From positions 62,001-126,000 of the forward strand of contig JAKPAG010000124.1 of the NCBI GenBank assembly GCA_029779535.1: 64,000 bases of DNA, in the 5' to 3' direction. Made by a program: the position numbers and the translations under genes. Positions 8,173 to 18,551 of this stretch are shown piece after piece. The stretch is from Pseudomonadota bacterium (GTDB taxonomy: Bacteria > Pseudomonadota > Alphaproteobacteria > Sphingomonadales > Sphingomonadaceae). A model generated the notes under the pieces. It was not told the DNA's origin. It searched no databases and was given only the letters and a program-made list of their open reading frames with translations. The number at the start of each line of letters is the position of its first letter. The stretch's first letter is position 1.

Positions 8173-8774
8173 CCGGCCTTCATCCAGTCGGCGACTTGCG
8201 CGGCGACCTCATTCGCCGCCTTGTTCAGCGCTGGGCCGACCGCTTCGGGCTTGGCCGAAATGCCCGGCACCACGGCTTCGAAGCGCTTGCTGGCCAGCAC
8301 GCCGCTGGCATCGCTGCGCAGGGCATCGAACCGCACGACCACGGCCTGGCGCTGGGCATCGTAGCCCATGTCAAGCAGGCGGCCCGACAGCCGCTGGGCG
8401 ACCAGCGGCACGGCCTGGTCGTCTTCCAGCACCAGCCGCCCGCCCTGTGCGCGCAGTGTTTCGGCCAGCAGGCTGCGGAACAGCCGCGCCGGGCGTTCCA
8501 CCCACAGCGCGTTCTGGAGATAGGCGACACCGCTGGCGCTGAGCTGCACCGGCACCCTCTGCACCGCCAGGCGGCGGTCGGTTTCCGGTTCCATCACCAT
8601 TACCGCGTCGCTGCCGGGCTTGCCCATGCTGGCGGCGCCAGCCGGCACGGCGGCGGCGGCGGACAGGTTGAACAGCACCGGCGGCGGCTTGGCCCCGCCC
8701 AGTCCGAAGCAGCCCGACAGGGCCAGCGCCAGCACGGCGACCAGGCCGCAGCGGACAGGCGTGGTGTGGCGCAT
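8169..8774 (-). CDS. ABC-transport auxiliary lipoprotein (PqiC/MlaD-associated)
   Basis: Periplasm-facing lipoprotein of about 201 residues that accompanies MCE-type lipid transporters, probably in the outer membrane. The signal peptide ends in the lipobox ALSGC, and the remainder matches the PqiC-like auxiliary family (VQRVPVQLSASGVAYLQNALWVERPARLFRSLL). It is the last gene of the mlaE-mlaF-mlaD operon. The start at 8774 is preferred because of the upstream AAGGA; an ATG at 8801 overlapping the mlaD stop (ATGA) is the alternative and would add nine residues. Stop overlaps the facing ATP12 gene by 4 bases. Confidence 0.85.
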   Translation of the reverse strand: MRHTTPVRCGLVAVLALALSGCFGLGGAKPPPVLFNLSAAAAVPAGAASMGKPGSDAVMVMEPETDRRLAVQRVPVQLSASGVAYLQNALWVERPARLFRSLLAETLRAQGGRLVLEDDQAVPLVAQRLSGRLLDMGYDAQRQAVVVRFDALRSDASGVLASKRFEAVVPGISAKPEAVGPALNKAANEVAAQVADWMKAG

Positions 8775-8797
8775 CGTGGCGGGTTCCTTCTGTCCGG

Positions 8798-9760
8798 TCA
8801 TGGCTTGTAGTCCGGCAACTGCTGGCTGCCGCCCAGCAGCGATCCAGCGCCCTGGTCCTGAATCTTTTCGGTAATGTCACGCAGCGCCCGGGTGGTCGCG
8901 CGCAGGTCGCGGATCGCGGCTTCGGCCTGGGGCAGCGTGGTTTCATTGAGCTGGCGCGTGGCCGGACGGGCATCGGCGATCATCTTGTTGAATTCATCCG
9001 ACGAACGCTCGACCGATTTCAGCGACTGCCGGAACTGCACCAGCATCTGCTTGCCTTCGGTATTGAGCGTCGCATCGGTGTTGACCGCGGCCTGCTGGAA
9101 CGCCTGGACCGCCACTTGCGCATCGGCCAGGGTCTTCTGCAGTTCCACCATGGTCCGCTGCACTTCGGGCGAGGCATTGGCCAGCTGGCCGGTCATCCGG
9201 TCGGTATTGGCCAGGATGTTCTCGATCGACTGCTGGTTCTTGTCGGAAAAGACCATGGTCATCCGCTCGGTCAGCGTCGCGAGCCGTTCCATCAGCACCG
9301 GCGCGCTGTTGAGCAGCTCGCCCAGCCCGCCGCGCTTGGTCGGTATCACCGGCACACCTTCGGGGCAACCGGCGCGGGGATTGTCCTTGGGACATTCGAT
9401 CGGCGGGGCGCCCTTCATCGCGCCTTCCAGTTGCAGGTTGGACACGCCGGTAAAGCTGCCCTGGATCGTCGCCGTGGTGCCGACCAGGATCGGCACGTCG
9501 GGTTCCACCGCGATCCGCACCCGCACGAAGCTGGGGTCCTTCTTCCACAGCTCGATCGTCTTGACCTGCCCCACCGGCACGCCCGAGAAATTGACCGCCG
9601 ATCCCTTGGACAGGCCGTCGACCGATTGCTTGAAGAAGATGTCGTATTCGTGCCGATCGCCCTGCCCCAGCCGGGCGATCCAGACGATGAACGCCACGAC
9701 CACGGCCAGCAAGGCCAGGGTCACCGCACCCACCCAGACGTTGTTGGCCCTCGTCTCCAT
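8798..9760 (-). CDS. mlaD: MlaD family protein (MCE domain)
   Basis: Substrate-binding component of an Mla-type phospholipid transport system, anchored in the inner membrane with the MCE barrel in the periplasm. Of 320 residues, the N-terminal helix (about 10-29, VGAVTLALLAVVVAFIVWIA) is the anchor; the MCE domain covers about 38-120 with FKQSVDGLSKGSAVNFSGVPVGQV; the rest is a long alpha-helical coiled-coil region. A Cys-containing insert (IECPKDNPRAGCPEG) in the periplasmic part may form a disulfide. Stop overlaps the auxiliary lipoprotein gene if its ATG 8801 is used. Confidence 0.92.
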   Translation of the reverse strand: METRANNVWVGAVTLALLAVVVAFIVWIARLGQGDRHEYDIFFKQSVDGLSKGSAVNFSGVPVGQVKTIELWKKDPSFVRVRIAVEPDVPILVGTTATIQGSFTGVSNLQLEGAMKGAPPIECPKDNPRAGCPEGVPVIPTKRGGLGELLNSAPVLMERLATLTERMTMVFSDKNQQSIENILANTDRMTGQLANASPEVQRTMVELQKTLADAQVAVQAFQQAAVNTDATLNTEGKQMLVQFRQSLKSVERSSDEFNKMIADARPATRQLNETTLPQAEAAIRDLRATTRALRDITEKIQDQGAGSLLGGSQQLPDYKP

Positions 9761-9769
9761 CGCGAAGCC

Positions 9770-10615
9770 TTATGCCTTTCCGCCTTGCGGCTTGTCCATC
9801 GCCTTGGTGCGCGCCTGCGCCGCCTCGGCCGCGCGGCCGCGCGGACCGTTGAAGTATTCCTGGATCCACGGATGGTCCAGCGACAGCAATTCAGGGATTG
9901 TCCCAACCGCGATCACCTGCCGGTCGGCGATCACCGCCACCCGGTCGCAGATCTCGTGCAGGGTGTCGAGATCGTGGGTGATCAGGAACACTGTCAGCCC
10001 CAGGGTATCGGTCAGCTCGCGCGTCAGCCGGTCGAACGCGGCCGCGCCGATCGGGTCGAGCCCGGCGGTTGGCTCGTCGAGAAACAGCAGTTCCGGATCC
10101 AGCGCCAGCGCCCGCGCCAGGCCGGCACGCTTGCGCATCCCGCCCGACAGCTCGGACGGGAACTTCGCCGCCGCCTCGGCCGGGAGGCCCGACAGCATGA
10201 CCTTGTACAGCGCGATCTCGTGGCGCAGCCTGTCGCTGATCTCGGGATAGAATTCGAGCAGCGGCACTTCGACGTTTTCCGCCACGGTCAGCGTCGAAAA
10301 CAGCGCCCCGCCCTGGAACAGCACGCCCCAGCGGCTGCGGATATCGATATCCGCGTCGCCGCGCGCATCGGTGATCGACTGGCCCAGCACCGTGATCGCG
10401 CCTTCGCTTGGCACTTGCAGCCCGATGATCGAGCGCATCAGCACCGACTTGCCAGTGCCCGAGCCGCCGACCACGCCCAGGATTTCCCCCCGCCGCACCT
10501 TGAGCGACAGGTTGTCGTGGATCACGTGTTCGCCGAACTGGTTGCGCACCCCTTCGACGACGATCGGGTAATCGCCGGGATAATGCTCGACCTGGTCGGG
10601 TTGATGGGTGCTCAT
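9770..10615 (-). CDS. mlaF: Mla-type ABC transporter ATP-binding protein
   Basis: Cytoplasmic ATPase that powers the phospholipid transporter; 281 residues. Walker A is GGSGTGKSVLMR, the signature LSGGMRKRAGLARAL, Walker B LLFLDEPTAGLDP and the switch His in LITHDLDTLHEI. The ORF track starts 192 bases further upstream inside mlaE; the ATG at 10615 overlaps the mlaE stop by 4 bases and begins the family-like N-terminus (DYPIVVEGVRNQFGEHVIHD). A C-terminal charged/Ala-rich extension follows the ABC core. Confidence 0.95.
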   Translation of the reverse strand: MSTHQPDQVEHYPGDYPIVVEGVRNQFGEHVIHDNLSLKVRRGEILGVVGGSGTGKSVLMRSIIGLQVPSEGAITVLGQSITDARGDADIDIRSRWGVLFQGGALFSTLTVAENVEVPLLEFYPEISDRLRHEIALYKVMLSGLPAEAAAKFPSELSGGMRKRAGLARALALDPELLFLDEPTAGLDPIGAAAFDRLTRELTDTLGLTVFLITHDLDTLHEICDRVAVIADRQVIAVGTIPELLSLDHPWIQEYFNGPRGRAAEAAQARTKAMDKPQGGKA

Positions 10616-11724
10616 CCCCAGCCCACCTCGCTGAAGAACACCGCGAAGAACGCGTCGAGCACGATCACGACGAAGATCGCCTGGACCACCGCAATGGTGG
10701 TGCGCAGGCCCACTTCCTCGGAATTGCCTTCGACCTGCATCCCCTGGTAGCAACCCGCCAGTGCGACGATTGCGCCGAACACCGGGGCCTTGATCATCCC
10801 GACCCACAGGTCGTGCAGCGGCACAACTTCCTGGATGCGGGTCAGGAAGGTCCAGAACGGGATTTCCAGCGTCATCGTGGAAATGAACGCCCCGCCCAGG
10901 ATCGACAGCAGCGCGGCATAGAAGCCCAGCAGCACCATCATCAGTGTGCAGGCCAGCACCCGCGGGATGATCAGCGCCTCGACCGGGGAAACGCCGATGG
11001 TGCGCATCGCGTCCACTTCCTCGGTCAGCTTCATCGTCCCGATCTGCGCGGCAAAGGCGCTGCCCGACCGGCCCGCGACCATGATCGCGGTCATCAGCAC
11101 GCCCAGCTCGCGAAAGCTGAGCCGCCCGGTGAGGTTGATCGTGTAGATTTCCGCCCCGAACTGCTCCAGCTGGATCGCGCCCTGCTGCGCGATGACGATC
11201 CCGACCAGGAAGCTCATCAAGCCGATGATCCCCAGCGCGTTGACCCCGACCAGTTCAAGCTGGCGGACAAAGGCCTTCCAGCGAAATTCCGCCGGATTGC
11301 GCACCAGGTGCCAGACCGCCACCAGCATCGCCCCGAGGAACCCCAGGAACCGCTGCACCCCGTCGAACAGGCCCAGCACATAGCGGCCGACCGTGGCGGT
11401 AACCCGTTCGAACATCGGATATTCAGGCGGGGTGACCGCGCCCTGCCCGCTCGAGCGGTGCACGGCTGCGATCAGCCGGGCGGCCTTGTCGCTGGCGCCG
11501 ACGATCGTGGCATCATGATCGCGCGCCAGCCGCCAGGCCACCCAGGCCCCGACCGTGTCGATTTCCGTGACCTCAGACAGGTCTACCCGCGCCACCGGCC
11601 CGTCAACCTTGCGCAGCGCGCGGTCAAGCTCGCCAATCGAGGATACCAGCAGGGGGCCGGTCAGGGCCACGGTCACCGCGCCCTGCTCGTCCTCGTCCTC
11701 GCGGTAGTCGGCCCATTCGCGCAT
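10612..11724 (-). CDS. mlaE: STAS-MlaE fusion permease of an Mla-type lipid ABC transporter
   Basis: Inner-membrane permease of the same transporter, 370 residues. Residues 1 to about 100 form an STAS-like domain ([17 protein letters not shown] ... [14 protein letters not shown]), corresponding to separate MlaB in Escherichia coli; the remainder is the five-helix MlaE fold with [22 protein letters not shown] and [13 protein letters not shown]. The fusion means MlaB is tethered. The start at 11724 is chosen because the ORF-track extension is antisense to valS. It is the first gene of mlaE-mlaF-mlaD-lipoprotein, divergent from valS across 97 bases. Confidence 0.94.
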   Translation of the reverse strand: MREWADYREDEDEQGAVTVALTGPLLVSSIGELDRALRKVDGPVARVDLSEVTEIDTVGAWVAWRLARDHDATIVGASDKAARLIAAVHRSSGQGAVTPPEYPMFERVTATVGRYVLGLFDGVQRFLGFLGAMLVAVWHLVRNPAEFRWKAFVRQLELVGVNALGIIGLMSFLVGIVIAQQGAIQLEQFGAEIYTINLTGRLSFRELGVLMTAIMVAGRSGSAFAAQIGTMKLTEEVDAMRTIGVSPVEALIIPRVLACTLMMVLLGFYAALLSILGGAFISTMTLEIPFWTFLTRIQEVVPLHDLWVGMIKAPVFGAIVALAGCYQGMQVEGNSEEVGLRTTIAVVQAIFVVIVLDAFFAVFFSEVGWG

Positions 11725-11821
11725 CGCTGGTGGTGTGGGCGAAAAATGCGCCCGGGGCAAGGCGCGCCATGGCCCCGCAATGCTTGCGCCCGCGCCGCGC
11801 CGCTGGCAAAGGCCGCTGCTT

Positions 11822-14530
11822 ATGACCGGACAAGCACTCGACAAGACTTTCGACCCCGCCGCGATCGAGGCGAAGTGGTACCAGCATTGGGAAACGAACG
11901 GCCTGTTCCGTCCGGAACGGCCGGACGCGCAGCCCTTCACCATCGTCAACCCGCCGCCGAACGTCACGGGCTCGCTGCACATCGGCCACGCGCTCGACAA
12001 CACGCTGCAGGACGTGGTGATCCGGTATGAGCGCCTGCGCGGCAAGGATGCGCTGTGGGTGGTCGGCACCGACCACGCGGGGATCGCGACGCAGATGGTG
12101 GTCGAGCGCCAGCTGGAACAGCGGCAGGACAAGCGCACCAATTACACGCGCGCACAATTCGTCGACAAGGTGTGGGAATGGAAGGCGGAAAGCGGCGGCA
12201 CCATCACCCGCCAGCTGCGACGCCTGGGCTGTTCGATGGACTGGAGCCGCGAGCAATTCACGATGGACCCGCACTTCACCCGCGCCGTGGTCAAGGTGTT
12301 CGTGGATCTTTACAACCAGGGGCTGATCTACCGCGACAAGCGGCTGGTCAACTGGGACCCGAAGCTCAAGACCGCGATTTCCGACCTTGAAGTCGAGACG
12401 CGCGAGGTCAAGGGCCACTTCTGGCACTTCAAGTACCCGCTGGCCGATGGCGTCAAGCGCGACGACGGGCTGGACTATATCGAAGTCGCCACCACCCGGC
12501 CGGAAACGATGCTGGCCGACATGTGCGTGGCCGTCCACCCGGACGATCCGCGCTACCAGTCGGTGATCGGCAAGGAGATTCTCCAGCCGCTGACCGGCCG
12601 CCGGTTCAAGGTGGTGGCCGATGAACACGCCGACCCGGAACTGGGCAGCGGCGCGGTGAAGATCACGCCGGGCCACGATTTCAACGACTTCGAAGTGGGC
12701 AAGCGCGCCGGGATCAAGCCGGCTGACATGCTCAACATGTTCGATGCCGAAGCCCGCGTGGTGCAAACAGCCGACGGGCTGGTGCCGGAAAAGTATGTGG
12801 GCCTCGACCGCTTCGTGGTGCGGGACATGATCGTGGCCGACATGAAGGCGGCGGGGATGCTGATCCCGCACGTCACCAAGGACAAGGACGGTAACGAGAC
12901 CGAGCACGACGCCGAACCCCGCACCATCCAGACCCCGTTCGGGGATCGCGGCGGGGTGGTGATCGAACCCTGGCTGACTGACCAGTGGTATGTGAATGCC
13001 GAGGAACTGGCAAAGGCCCCGCTGGAGGCCGTGCGCAGCGGCGCCATCGAAATCGTTCCCAAGACCTGGGAAAAGACCTTCTTCAACTGGATGGAAAACA
13101 TCCAGCCGTGGTGCGTTTCGCGCCAGCTGTGGTGGGGGCACCGGATTCCGGCGTGGTATGGCTCGGACGGCCAGTGCTATGTCGCCGAAACCGAGGAAGA
13201 AGCCCAGGCCAAGGCCGGACCGAACGTCACGCTGGAACGCGACCCCGACGTCCTCGACACCTGGTTCTCCAGCGCGCTGTGGCCCTTCGCCACGCTCGGC
13301 TGGCCGGACGACACCACGCTGGTCCAGCGCCACTATCCCAATGACCTGCTGATTTCCGGCTTTGACATCCTGTTCTTCTGGGATGCGAGGATGGCGATGC
13401 AGGGCCTTCATTTCATGAAGGAAGTGCCGTGGAAGCGGCTCTACCTGCACGGACTGGTCCGCGCCGCCGATGGCCAGAAGATGTCCAAGAGCAAGGGCAA
13501 CGTGGTCGATCCGCTGGGGCTGATCGACAAGTACGGGGCCGATGCGCTGCGTTTCTTCATGTGCGCCATGGAAAGCCAGGGCCGCGACGTGAAGATGGAT
13601 GAAAAGCGCGTCGAGGGCTATCGCAACTTCGCCACCAAGCTGTGGAACGCGGCGCGCTTTTGCCAATCGAACGGCATCGGCGCGAGCACTTCGCTTGAGG
13701 CCCCGGCGGCGACCAGCGCGGTCAACAAGTGGATCATCGGCGAAGTGGTCGAAACCCTTGCCGAACTGGACAAGGCCTTTGCCGACCTGCGCTTCGATGC
13801 GGCAGCCAATGCGATCTACCACTTCGTCTGGGACCAGTTCTGCGATTGGTACATCGAACTGATCAAGGGTTCGTTCGACGAGGAAACCAAGGCCGTGGCC
13901 GGCTGGGTGCTCGACCAGATCCTGGTCATGCTCCACCCCTTCATGCCCTTCGTGACCGAGGAACTGTGGAACGCGCTGGGCGCCAATGAAAATGGGGGGC
14001 GCTCGGGCTATCCGCTGATCACCGCGCAGTGGCCGCAGCCGGGCGTGGGCGTCGATGCGGCGGCCAAGGCCGAGGTTGACTGGCTGATCGCGCTGATCGG
14101 CAACCTGCGCACCGCCAAGAACGAGCTGGGCATTGCGCCGGGCGCAAAGCTTGACGCCTATCTGCCCGAACCTTCGGCGCAGACCCGCGGGATCATCGAG
14201 CGCAACCCTGGCGCGATCGACCGGCTGGCGCGGCTTAACGGCATTCGCTTCGAACCGGCCCCGGCAGGCGCAGCGATGCAGGTCGGCGCGGGCGACGCCA
14301 ACATCGTCGTGCCGCTCGAAGGCGTGATCGACATTGCCGCCGAGCGGGCACGACTGACCAAGGCGCTGGAAGCGGCGACCAAGGAGGCCAAGAGCCTTGA
14401 AGGCCGCTTGTCCAACCCCGCCTTCGTCGAGAAAGCCAAGCCCGAAGCGGTCGAAAAGGCCCGCGCCGACCATGCCATGCATGCGGCCGAAGCCGAACGG
14501 CTGGCGGCGGCGCTGGCGCGGCTGGGGTGA
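11822..14530 (+). CDS. valS: Valine--tRNA ligase
   Basis: Class Ia aminoacyl-tRNA synthetase that charges tRNA-Val; 902 residues. HIGH motif is in [18 protein letters not shown] (about 45-60) and KMSKS in [18 protein letters not shown] (about 555). The editing domain, the anticodon-binding domain and a C-terminal coiled coil (about 835-900, [23 protein letters not shown]) are present in normal order. The start at 11822 is the first ATG giving the family N-terminus ([20 protein letters not shown]). Stop overlaps queE (GTGA), so valS-queE-MATE form an operon. Confidence 0.98.
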   Translation: MTGQALDKTFDPAAIEAKWYQHWETNGLFRPERPDAQPFTIVNPPPNVTGSLHIGHALDNTLQDVVIRYERLRGKDALWVVGTDHAGIATQMVVERQLEQRQDKRTNYTRAQFVDKVWEWKAESGGTITRQLRRLGCSMDWSREQFTMDPHFTRAVVKVFVDLYNQGLIYRDKRLVNWDPKLKTAISDLEVETREVKGHFWHFKYPLADGVKRDDGLDYIEVATTRPETMLADMCVAVHPDDPRYQSVIGKEILQPLTGRRFKVVADEHADPELGSGAVKITPGHDFNDFEVGKRAGIKPADMLNMFDAEARVVQTADGLVPEKYVGLDRFVVRDMIVADMKAAGMLIPHVTKDKDGNETEHDAEPRTIQTPFGDRGGVVIEPWLTDQWYVNAEELAKAPLEAVRSGAIEIVPKTWEKTFFNWMENIQPWCVSRQLWWGHRIPAWYGSDGQCYVAETEEEAQAKAGPNVTLERDPDVLDTWFSSALWPFATLGWPDDTTLVQRHYPNDLLISGFDILFFWDARMAMQGLHFMKEVPWKRLYLHGLVRAADGQKMSKSKGNVVDPLGLIDKYGADALRFFMCAMESQGRDVKMDEKRVEGYRNFATKLWNAARFCQSNGIGASTSLEAPAATSAVNKWIIGEVVETLAELDKAFADLRFDAAANAIYHFVWDQFCDWYIELIKGSFDEETKAVAGWVLDQILVMLHPFMPFVTEELWNALGANENGGRSGYPLITAQWPQPGVGVDAAAKAEVDWLIALIGNLRTAKNELGIAPGAKLDAYLPEPSAQTRGIIERNPGAIDRLARLNGIRFEPAPAGAAMQVGAGDANIVVPLEGVIDIAAERARLTKALEAATKEAKSLEGRLSNPAFVEKAKPEAVEKARADHAMHAAEAERLAAALARLG

Positions 14531-15261
14531 GCCTTACCCTCGCCACCACCACCCCGGGCGAGCCGGAGATCTTTGCCTCGCTGCAGGGCGAAGGGGCGAG
14601 CATTGGCCGCCCCTGCGCCTTCGTGCGGCTGAGCCGCTGCAACCTCGCCTGCACCTGGTGCGACACGGCCTATACCTGGCGGTTCGAGGGCGATAACCGC
14701 CCCCACCGCGACGACCGCGCCTTCGAACGCAAGGCCAACCAGCTGGTGCTGGACGAAGCCGATGTCGCCGCGCGGATCATGGCGCTGGGGCAGGACCGGC
14801 TGGTGGTGACAGGCGGCGAACCGCTGCTGCAAGGCGCGGCGCTGGCCCGGATGATCGCCCTGCTGGACGGCGTCAGCGTGGAAGTGGAAACCAACGGCAC
14901 GGTCGCCCCGCATCCCGATCTGGACCCGCTGGTCAGCCAGTACAACGTCAGCCCGAAGTTGAAGCATTCGGGCAATCCCACTGATTCCGCACTGATTCCC
15001 GAACGGCTGGCGGACTGGGCCAGCAAACCTCAAGCTTGGTTCAAGTTCGTGATTGCCGAGCCGGAGGACCTCGCTGAAGTGCTCGCGCTTCAGGCGCGCC
15101 ATGCCATTCCCGGCGCGCGGATCATGTTGATGCCCGAAGGGACCGCCAGCGACGTGATCCGCGCCCGCGCCCGCTGGCTGGCGCCGCTGGCGCTGGAACA
15201 CGGCCTGCGCTTTACCGACCGGCTGCACATCCACCTCTACGGCGACACCCGCGGGACATGA
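14527..15261 (+). CDS. queE: 7-carboxy-7-deazaguanine synthase QueE
   Basis: Radical SAM enzyme that makes 7-carboxy-7-deazaguanine, the precursor of queuosine in tRNA. The cluster-binding motif CX3CX2C appears as CNLACTWC (about residues 38-45), the substrate-side GEGASIGRP occurs just before it, and [10 protein letters not shown] carries the GGE motif. At 244 residues it is of normal length. The start is GTG overlapping the valS TGA; there is no earlier in-frame start without running into valS. Other queuosine genes are not in this window. Confidence 0.93.
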   Translation: MSLTLATTTPGEPEIFASLQGEGASIGRPCAFVRLSRCNLACTWCDTAYTWRFEGDNRPHRDDRAFERKANQLVLDEADVAARIMALGQDRLVVTGGEPLLQGAALARMIALLDGVSVEVETNGTVAPHPDLDPLVSQYNVSPKLKHSGNPTDSALIPERLADWASKPQAWFKFVIAEPEDLAEVLALQARHAIPGARIMLMPEGTASDVIRARARWLAPLALEHGLRFTDRLHIHLYGDTRGT

Positions 15262-16655
15262 GCGCGCCCAAAGCCCCCGCACTGCGCGGTGACCTGACCC
15301 AGGGCCCGCTGCTGAAAACGCTGATCCTGTTTGCCGTGCCGCAGATGGTTGGCAACGTGCTGCAGAACCTCAACGGGTCGATCAACGCGGTGTGGATCGG
15401 GCAACTGCTGGGCGATGCGGCGCTGGCCGCCACGGCCAATGCCAACATCATCATGTTCCTGCTGTTCGCACTGGTGTTCGGCTTCGGCATGGCGGCAACG
15501 GTGCGGATCGGGCAGGCCTGGGGCCGGCAGGACGTGATCGCGGCGCGGCGCACGCTGGGCACGGCGATTGGCCTGACCACCGGCATTGCCATGGTCACCA
15601 CGGTGGGCGGCATTGTCTTTGCCCCGCAATTGCTCGACTGGCTGGCCACGCCAGGCGCCAGCCGGGCCGAAGCGCTGGCCTATCTGCGAGTGGTGTTCAT
15701 CGCCAACCCGCTGGCTACGATCACCACCATGATCGCCATGGGCCTGCGCGGCGCGGGCGATGCCGGCACGCCGCTGCGTTTCATGATCCTGACCAGCGTG
15801 ATCGACGTGGCGCTGAACCCGCTGCTGATCCGCGGCTATGGCCCGATCCCGCCGCTGGGCATCGCCGGATCGGCCTGGGCCACGGTGATCGCGACGGCAA
15901 TCGGCCTGATCGGTCTGCTGGCCTTCATCTATGCCCGCGACCTGCCGCTGCGGCTGCGCGGGGCGGAACTGGCCTGGCTGAAGCCCCGGCAGGACGAGTT
16001 GTCCTTTATCCTGGGCAAGGGCGTGCCGATGGGGACGCAGATGCTGGTCATCTCTGGCGCGGGGGTGATCATGATCGGGCTGGTCAACCGCGAAGGGCTG
16101 GTCCTGGCGGCGGCCTATGGCGCGCTGCTGCAGATCTGGAACTACATGGGCATGCCGGCCATGGCGATTGGCGCGGCGGTCAGCGCGATGGTGGCCCAGC
16201 ATATCGGCGCGGCGCGCGAAAGCAGGGTCGATGCGATCAGCCGCGCCGGCTCTGCCGCCAACCTGCTGATGACCGGCGCGCTGACGGTGGTGCTGCTATT
16301 GTTCGACGGACCGCTGCTGCGGCTGTTCCTGGGCGCGGGCAGCCCTTCGGTGGCGGCCGCGTTGCATGTGCAGGACCTGGCGATCTGGACCTACCTGCCG
16401 TTCGGCATCACCATCGTGCTGTTCGGCACGCTGCGCGCCTATGGCGTGGTGTGGACGCAGATCGCCGTGCTGCTCACCTCGATGTATCTGGTGCGCTACG
16501 GCTGCTACTACCTGCTGCACCCGCACCTGGGCGCCGACGCGCTGTGGTATTCGCTGCTGGTCAGCTCGGTCCTGTCAATGCTGCTGACCCTGGCCGCCTA
16601 CCTCTACGCGCCGTGGCGCAGGCCCATGCTGCAACGGGTTGCCGCGGGGGGATAA
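15258..16655 (+). CDS. MATE family efflux transporter
   Basis: Inner-membrane multidrug/toxic-compound antiporter of the MATE superfamily, 465 residues with 12 membrane helices in two six-helix halves. Typical strings are PLLKTLILFAVPQMVGNVLQNLNGSINAVWIGQLLG at the N-terminus and GLRGAGDAGTPLRFMILTSVIDVALNPLLI. The substrate is unknown. It overlaps queE by 4 bases (ATGA) and is the last gene of the valS operon; two hairpins lie behind it. Confidence 0.92.
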   Translation: MSAPKAPALRGDLTQGPLLKTLILFAVPQMVGNVLQNLNGSINAVWIGQLLGDAALAATANANIIMFLLFALVFGFGMAATVRIGQAWGRQDVIAARRTLGTAIGLTTGIAMVTTVGGIVFAPQLLDWLATPGASRAEALAYLRVVFIANPLATITTMIAMGLRGAGDAGTPLRFMILTSVIDVALNPLLIRGYGPIPPLGIAGSAWATVIATAIGLIGLLAFIYARDLPLRLRGAELAWLKPRQDELSFILGKGVPMGTQMLVISGAGVIMIGLVNREGLVLAAAYGALLQIWNYMGMPAMAIGAAVSAMVAQHIGAARESRVDAISRAGSAANLLMTGALTVVLLLFDGPLLRLFLGAGSPSVAAALHVQDLAIWTYLPFGITIVLFGTLRAYGVVWTQIAVLLTSMYLVRYGCYYLLHPHLGADALWYSLLVSSVLSMLLTLAAYLYAPWRRPMLQRVAAGG

Positions 16656-16689
16656 GCCGGTTGCGCGGATCGCCTGCGCGATCGGCAGA

Positions 16690-16747
16690 CAACGCCGGCC
16701 CGCTCCCCCGTCCCGGCGTTGCAGGGGACAGGCCGGATGGCCTGTCC
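16690..16747. terminator. Twin hairpins between convergent MATE and HerA genes
   Basis: Two perfect inverted repeats: CAACGCCGG/CCGGCGTTG (16690-16721, 14-base loop) and GGACAGGCC-GGAT-GGCCTGTCC (16726-16747). They lie between two convergent genes and probably stop transcription from both sides. No poly-T tract follows on either strand, so they may depend on Rho or act as RNA-stabilising ends. Confidence 0.5.
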
Positions 16748-16764
16748 GCACCCGGCAAGGACGC

Positions 16765-18456
16765 TTAACGACCCTGCGCGCGCCAGCGCTGGACGGTGCG
16801 CAGGACCATTTCCTCCTCGCCGCCCGAGTTCGACCAGAGCTGGCTGATCGACGGGTCGGCGCTGGCCGGGCGCTTGAATTCCTCCAGCTCGTCGAACGCG
16901 ACGCGGATCGGGATCGACACGCCTTCGCCGCAGATGATGCATTCGCGGTTGCGCAGGGCGGGAATCGAATCGAGGAAGCCGCGCGCCCCTTCGGGCATGG
17001 CCGCCTTGACGAAGGCCTGGTCGCGGTCGTTGTTGAGGCGCATCGAAATGATCGTGCCGCACTGCGACAGCACGCCTTCGGCCAGGTCCGACGGGCGCTG
17101 CGTGATCAGCCCCAGGCTGACCCCGTACTTGCGGCCTTCCTTGGCGATCCGGCTCAGGATCTTGCCGACCGAGGACCCATCGGCATTCTTCTCGTTCGGT
17201 ACGTAGCGGTGCGCTTCTTCGCAGACCAGCAGCACGGGCCGGGTCTTTTCATCGCGCGCCCAGATCGCGAAGTCGAACACCATGCGGCTGAGCACCGCGA
17301 CCACGGTGGACGTAATGTCCGAGGGCACGCCCGACACGTCGATGATCGAGATCGGCCTGCCCTTGCTGGGCATGCGGAAGATCTTGGTGATGAATTCGGC
17401 CATCGTATCGCCGACCAGCATGCCCGAGAACATGAACTGGAAGCGCGGATCGGCCTTGAGCTCGTCGATCTTGGTCTTGATCCGCATGTAGGGCGCGCTG
17501 CTCGTCGCCTTGTCGAGCTTGCCCATTTCGGTCTGGATCAGGTTGGTCAGGTCCGACAGCAGGTAGGGGATCGGGCTGTCGACCGTGATCTTGCCCATGC
17601 TTTCGGCCAGCCGGTTCTTCGACCGCGCCTGGAGCAGGCACTTCGAGAGGATGTCGGCATCCTCCTGGCGGTCGTTGCCGGTGGTGGTCAGGAACACTTC
17701 GCAGTGTTCCTCGAAATTCATCAGCCAGTACGGCATCTGCAGGTTCGACACGTCGAAGATCATGCCGGTCTGCTTGAACGCGGCGCTGTATTCGCCGTGC
17801 GGGTCGATCATCACGATATGCCCTTCGGGGGCATGTTCGCAGATCCGGTGCAGGATCAGCGCGGCGCTGGTCGACTTACCCGTACCGGTTGAGCCGAGCA
17901 GGGCGAAGTGCTTGCCCAGCATCGAATCGATGTACAGCCCGGCGCGGATGTCGCGCGTGGGGAACACGGTGCCGACCTGGATCGAGCTGCGCCCGTCGCT
18001 GGCATAGATCTGGCGCAGGTCGTTGCTGGTGGCCGGATAGATCAGCGCGCCGGGAATCGGATAGCGCGTCACGCCGCGGCGGAAGCTGTGGATGCGCCCG
18101 GTCAGCCGTTCCTCGTCGCCTTCGCCCAGGAAGTCGATGTTGGCCATGATCCCGCCGGGGGTCTTGCTGTCCTGCTTCTGTGTGCGCACGCTGGCCAGCA
18201 GCCAGCTCTTGCCGACCCGGATCTTGACCTGGCTACCAACCTGCCCGGCCAGCGCGACCGAGGGATCGTGATCGCCTGAACATTCCTGCAGGCGTTGCAG
18301 ATCCAGCGCAATGGCAGAGCCCGAACCGGCAATTTCCAGCACGATCCCAATGGGTTCGCGGGCATTGTCAAAGTCCTGCGCGGCAGCCTCTGCCGCGGCT
18401 GCATCCGGTTGGGCCACGTGCCCCGCCCCAAAGCCCTTGTGGCTCATGTTGTCCAT
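16765..18456 (-). CDS. HerA/DUF87-like ATPase
   Basis: P-loop ATPase of the HerA/FtsK class, a hexameric DNA-translocase-like family, 563 residues. The N-terminal ~110 residues resemble a HerA beta-barrel (IGIVLEIAGSGSAIALD ... VGSQVKIRVGKSWLLASV). The motor follows: Walker A LLGSTGTGKST (about 190), HGEYSAAF, Walker B-like VLLVCEEAHRY and GVSLGLITQRPSDLAEGVLSQC near the sensor. ORF-track start is a TTG eight codons upstream; the ATG at 18456 has a nearer GGGA. No nurA-type nuclease gene is adjacent, so the role (chromosome processing, defence or plasmid-like translocation) is open. Confidence 0.85.
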   Translation of the reverse strand: MDNMSHKGFGAGHVAQPDAAAAEAAAQDFDNAREPIGIVLEIAGSGSAIALDLQRLQECSGDHDPSVALAGQVGSQVKIRVGKSWLLASVRTQKQDSKTPGGIMANIDFLGEGDEERLTGRIHSFRRGVTRYPIPGALIYPATSNDLRQIYASDGRSSIQVGTVFPTRDIRAGLYIDSMLGKHFALLGSTGTGKSTSAALILHRICEHAPEGHIVMIDPHGEYSAAFKQTGMIFDVSNLQMPYWLMNFEEHCEVFLTTTGNDRQEDADILSKCLLQARSKNRLAESMGKITVDSPIPYLLSDLTNLIQTEMGKLDKATSSAPYMRIKTKIDELKADPRFQFMFSGMLVGDTMAEFITKIFRMPSKGRPISIIDVSGVPSDITSTVVAVLSRMVFDFAIWARDEKTRPVLLVCEEAHRYVPNEKNADGSSVGKILSRIAKEGRKYGVSLGLITQRPSDLAEGVLSQCGTIISMRLNNDRDQAFVKAAMPEGARGFLDSIPALRNRECIICGEGVSIPIRVAFDELEEFKRPASADPSISQLWSNSGGEEEMVLRTVQRWRAQGR

Positions 18457-18551
18457 TGCGCGTCTAATCCCTTGCGCCAAATCACGTTTGGCTGCGCCGG
18501 GGTTAGGACCGGGACGGTTAACATCGTGCTAAATTCAGGCTGATCCGCTGA

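Noticed and set aside
11624-14482. 952-residue ORF on the minus strand opposite valS
   Set aside because: It is the antisense shadow of a secure valS gene. Composition is typical of high-GC reverse frames (His/Arg/Gln-rich) and no family motif is visible.
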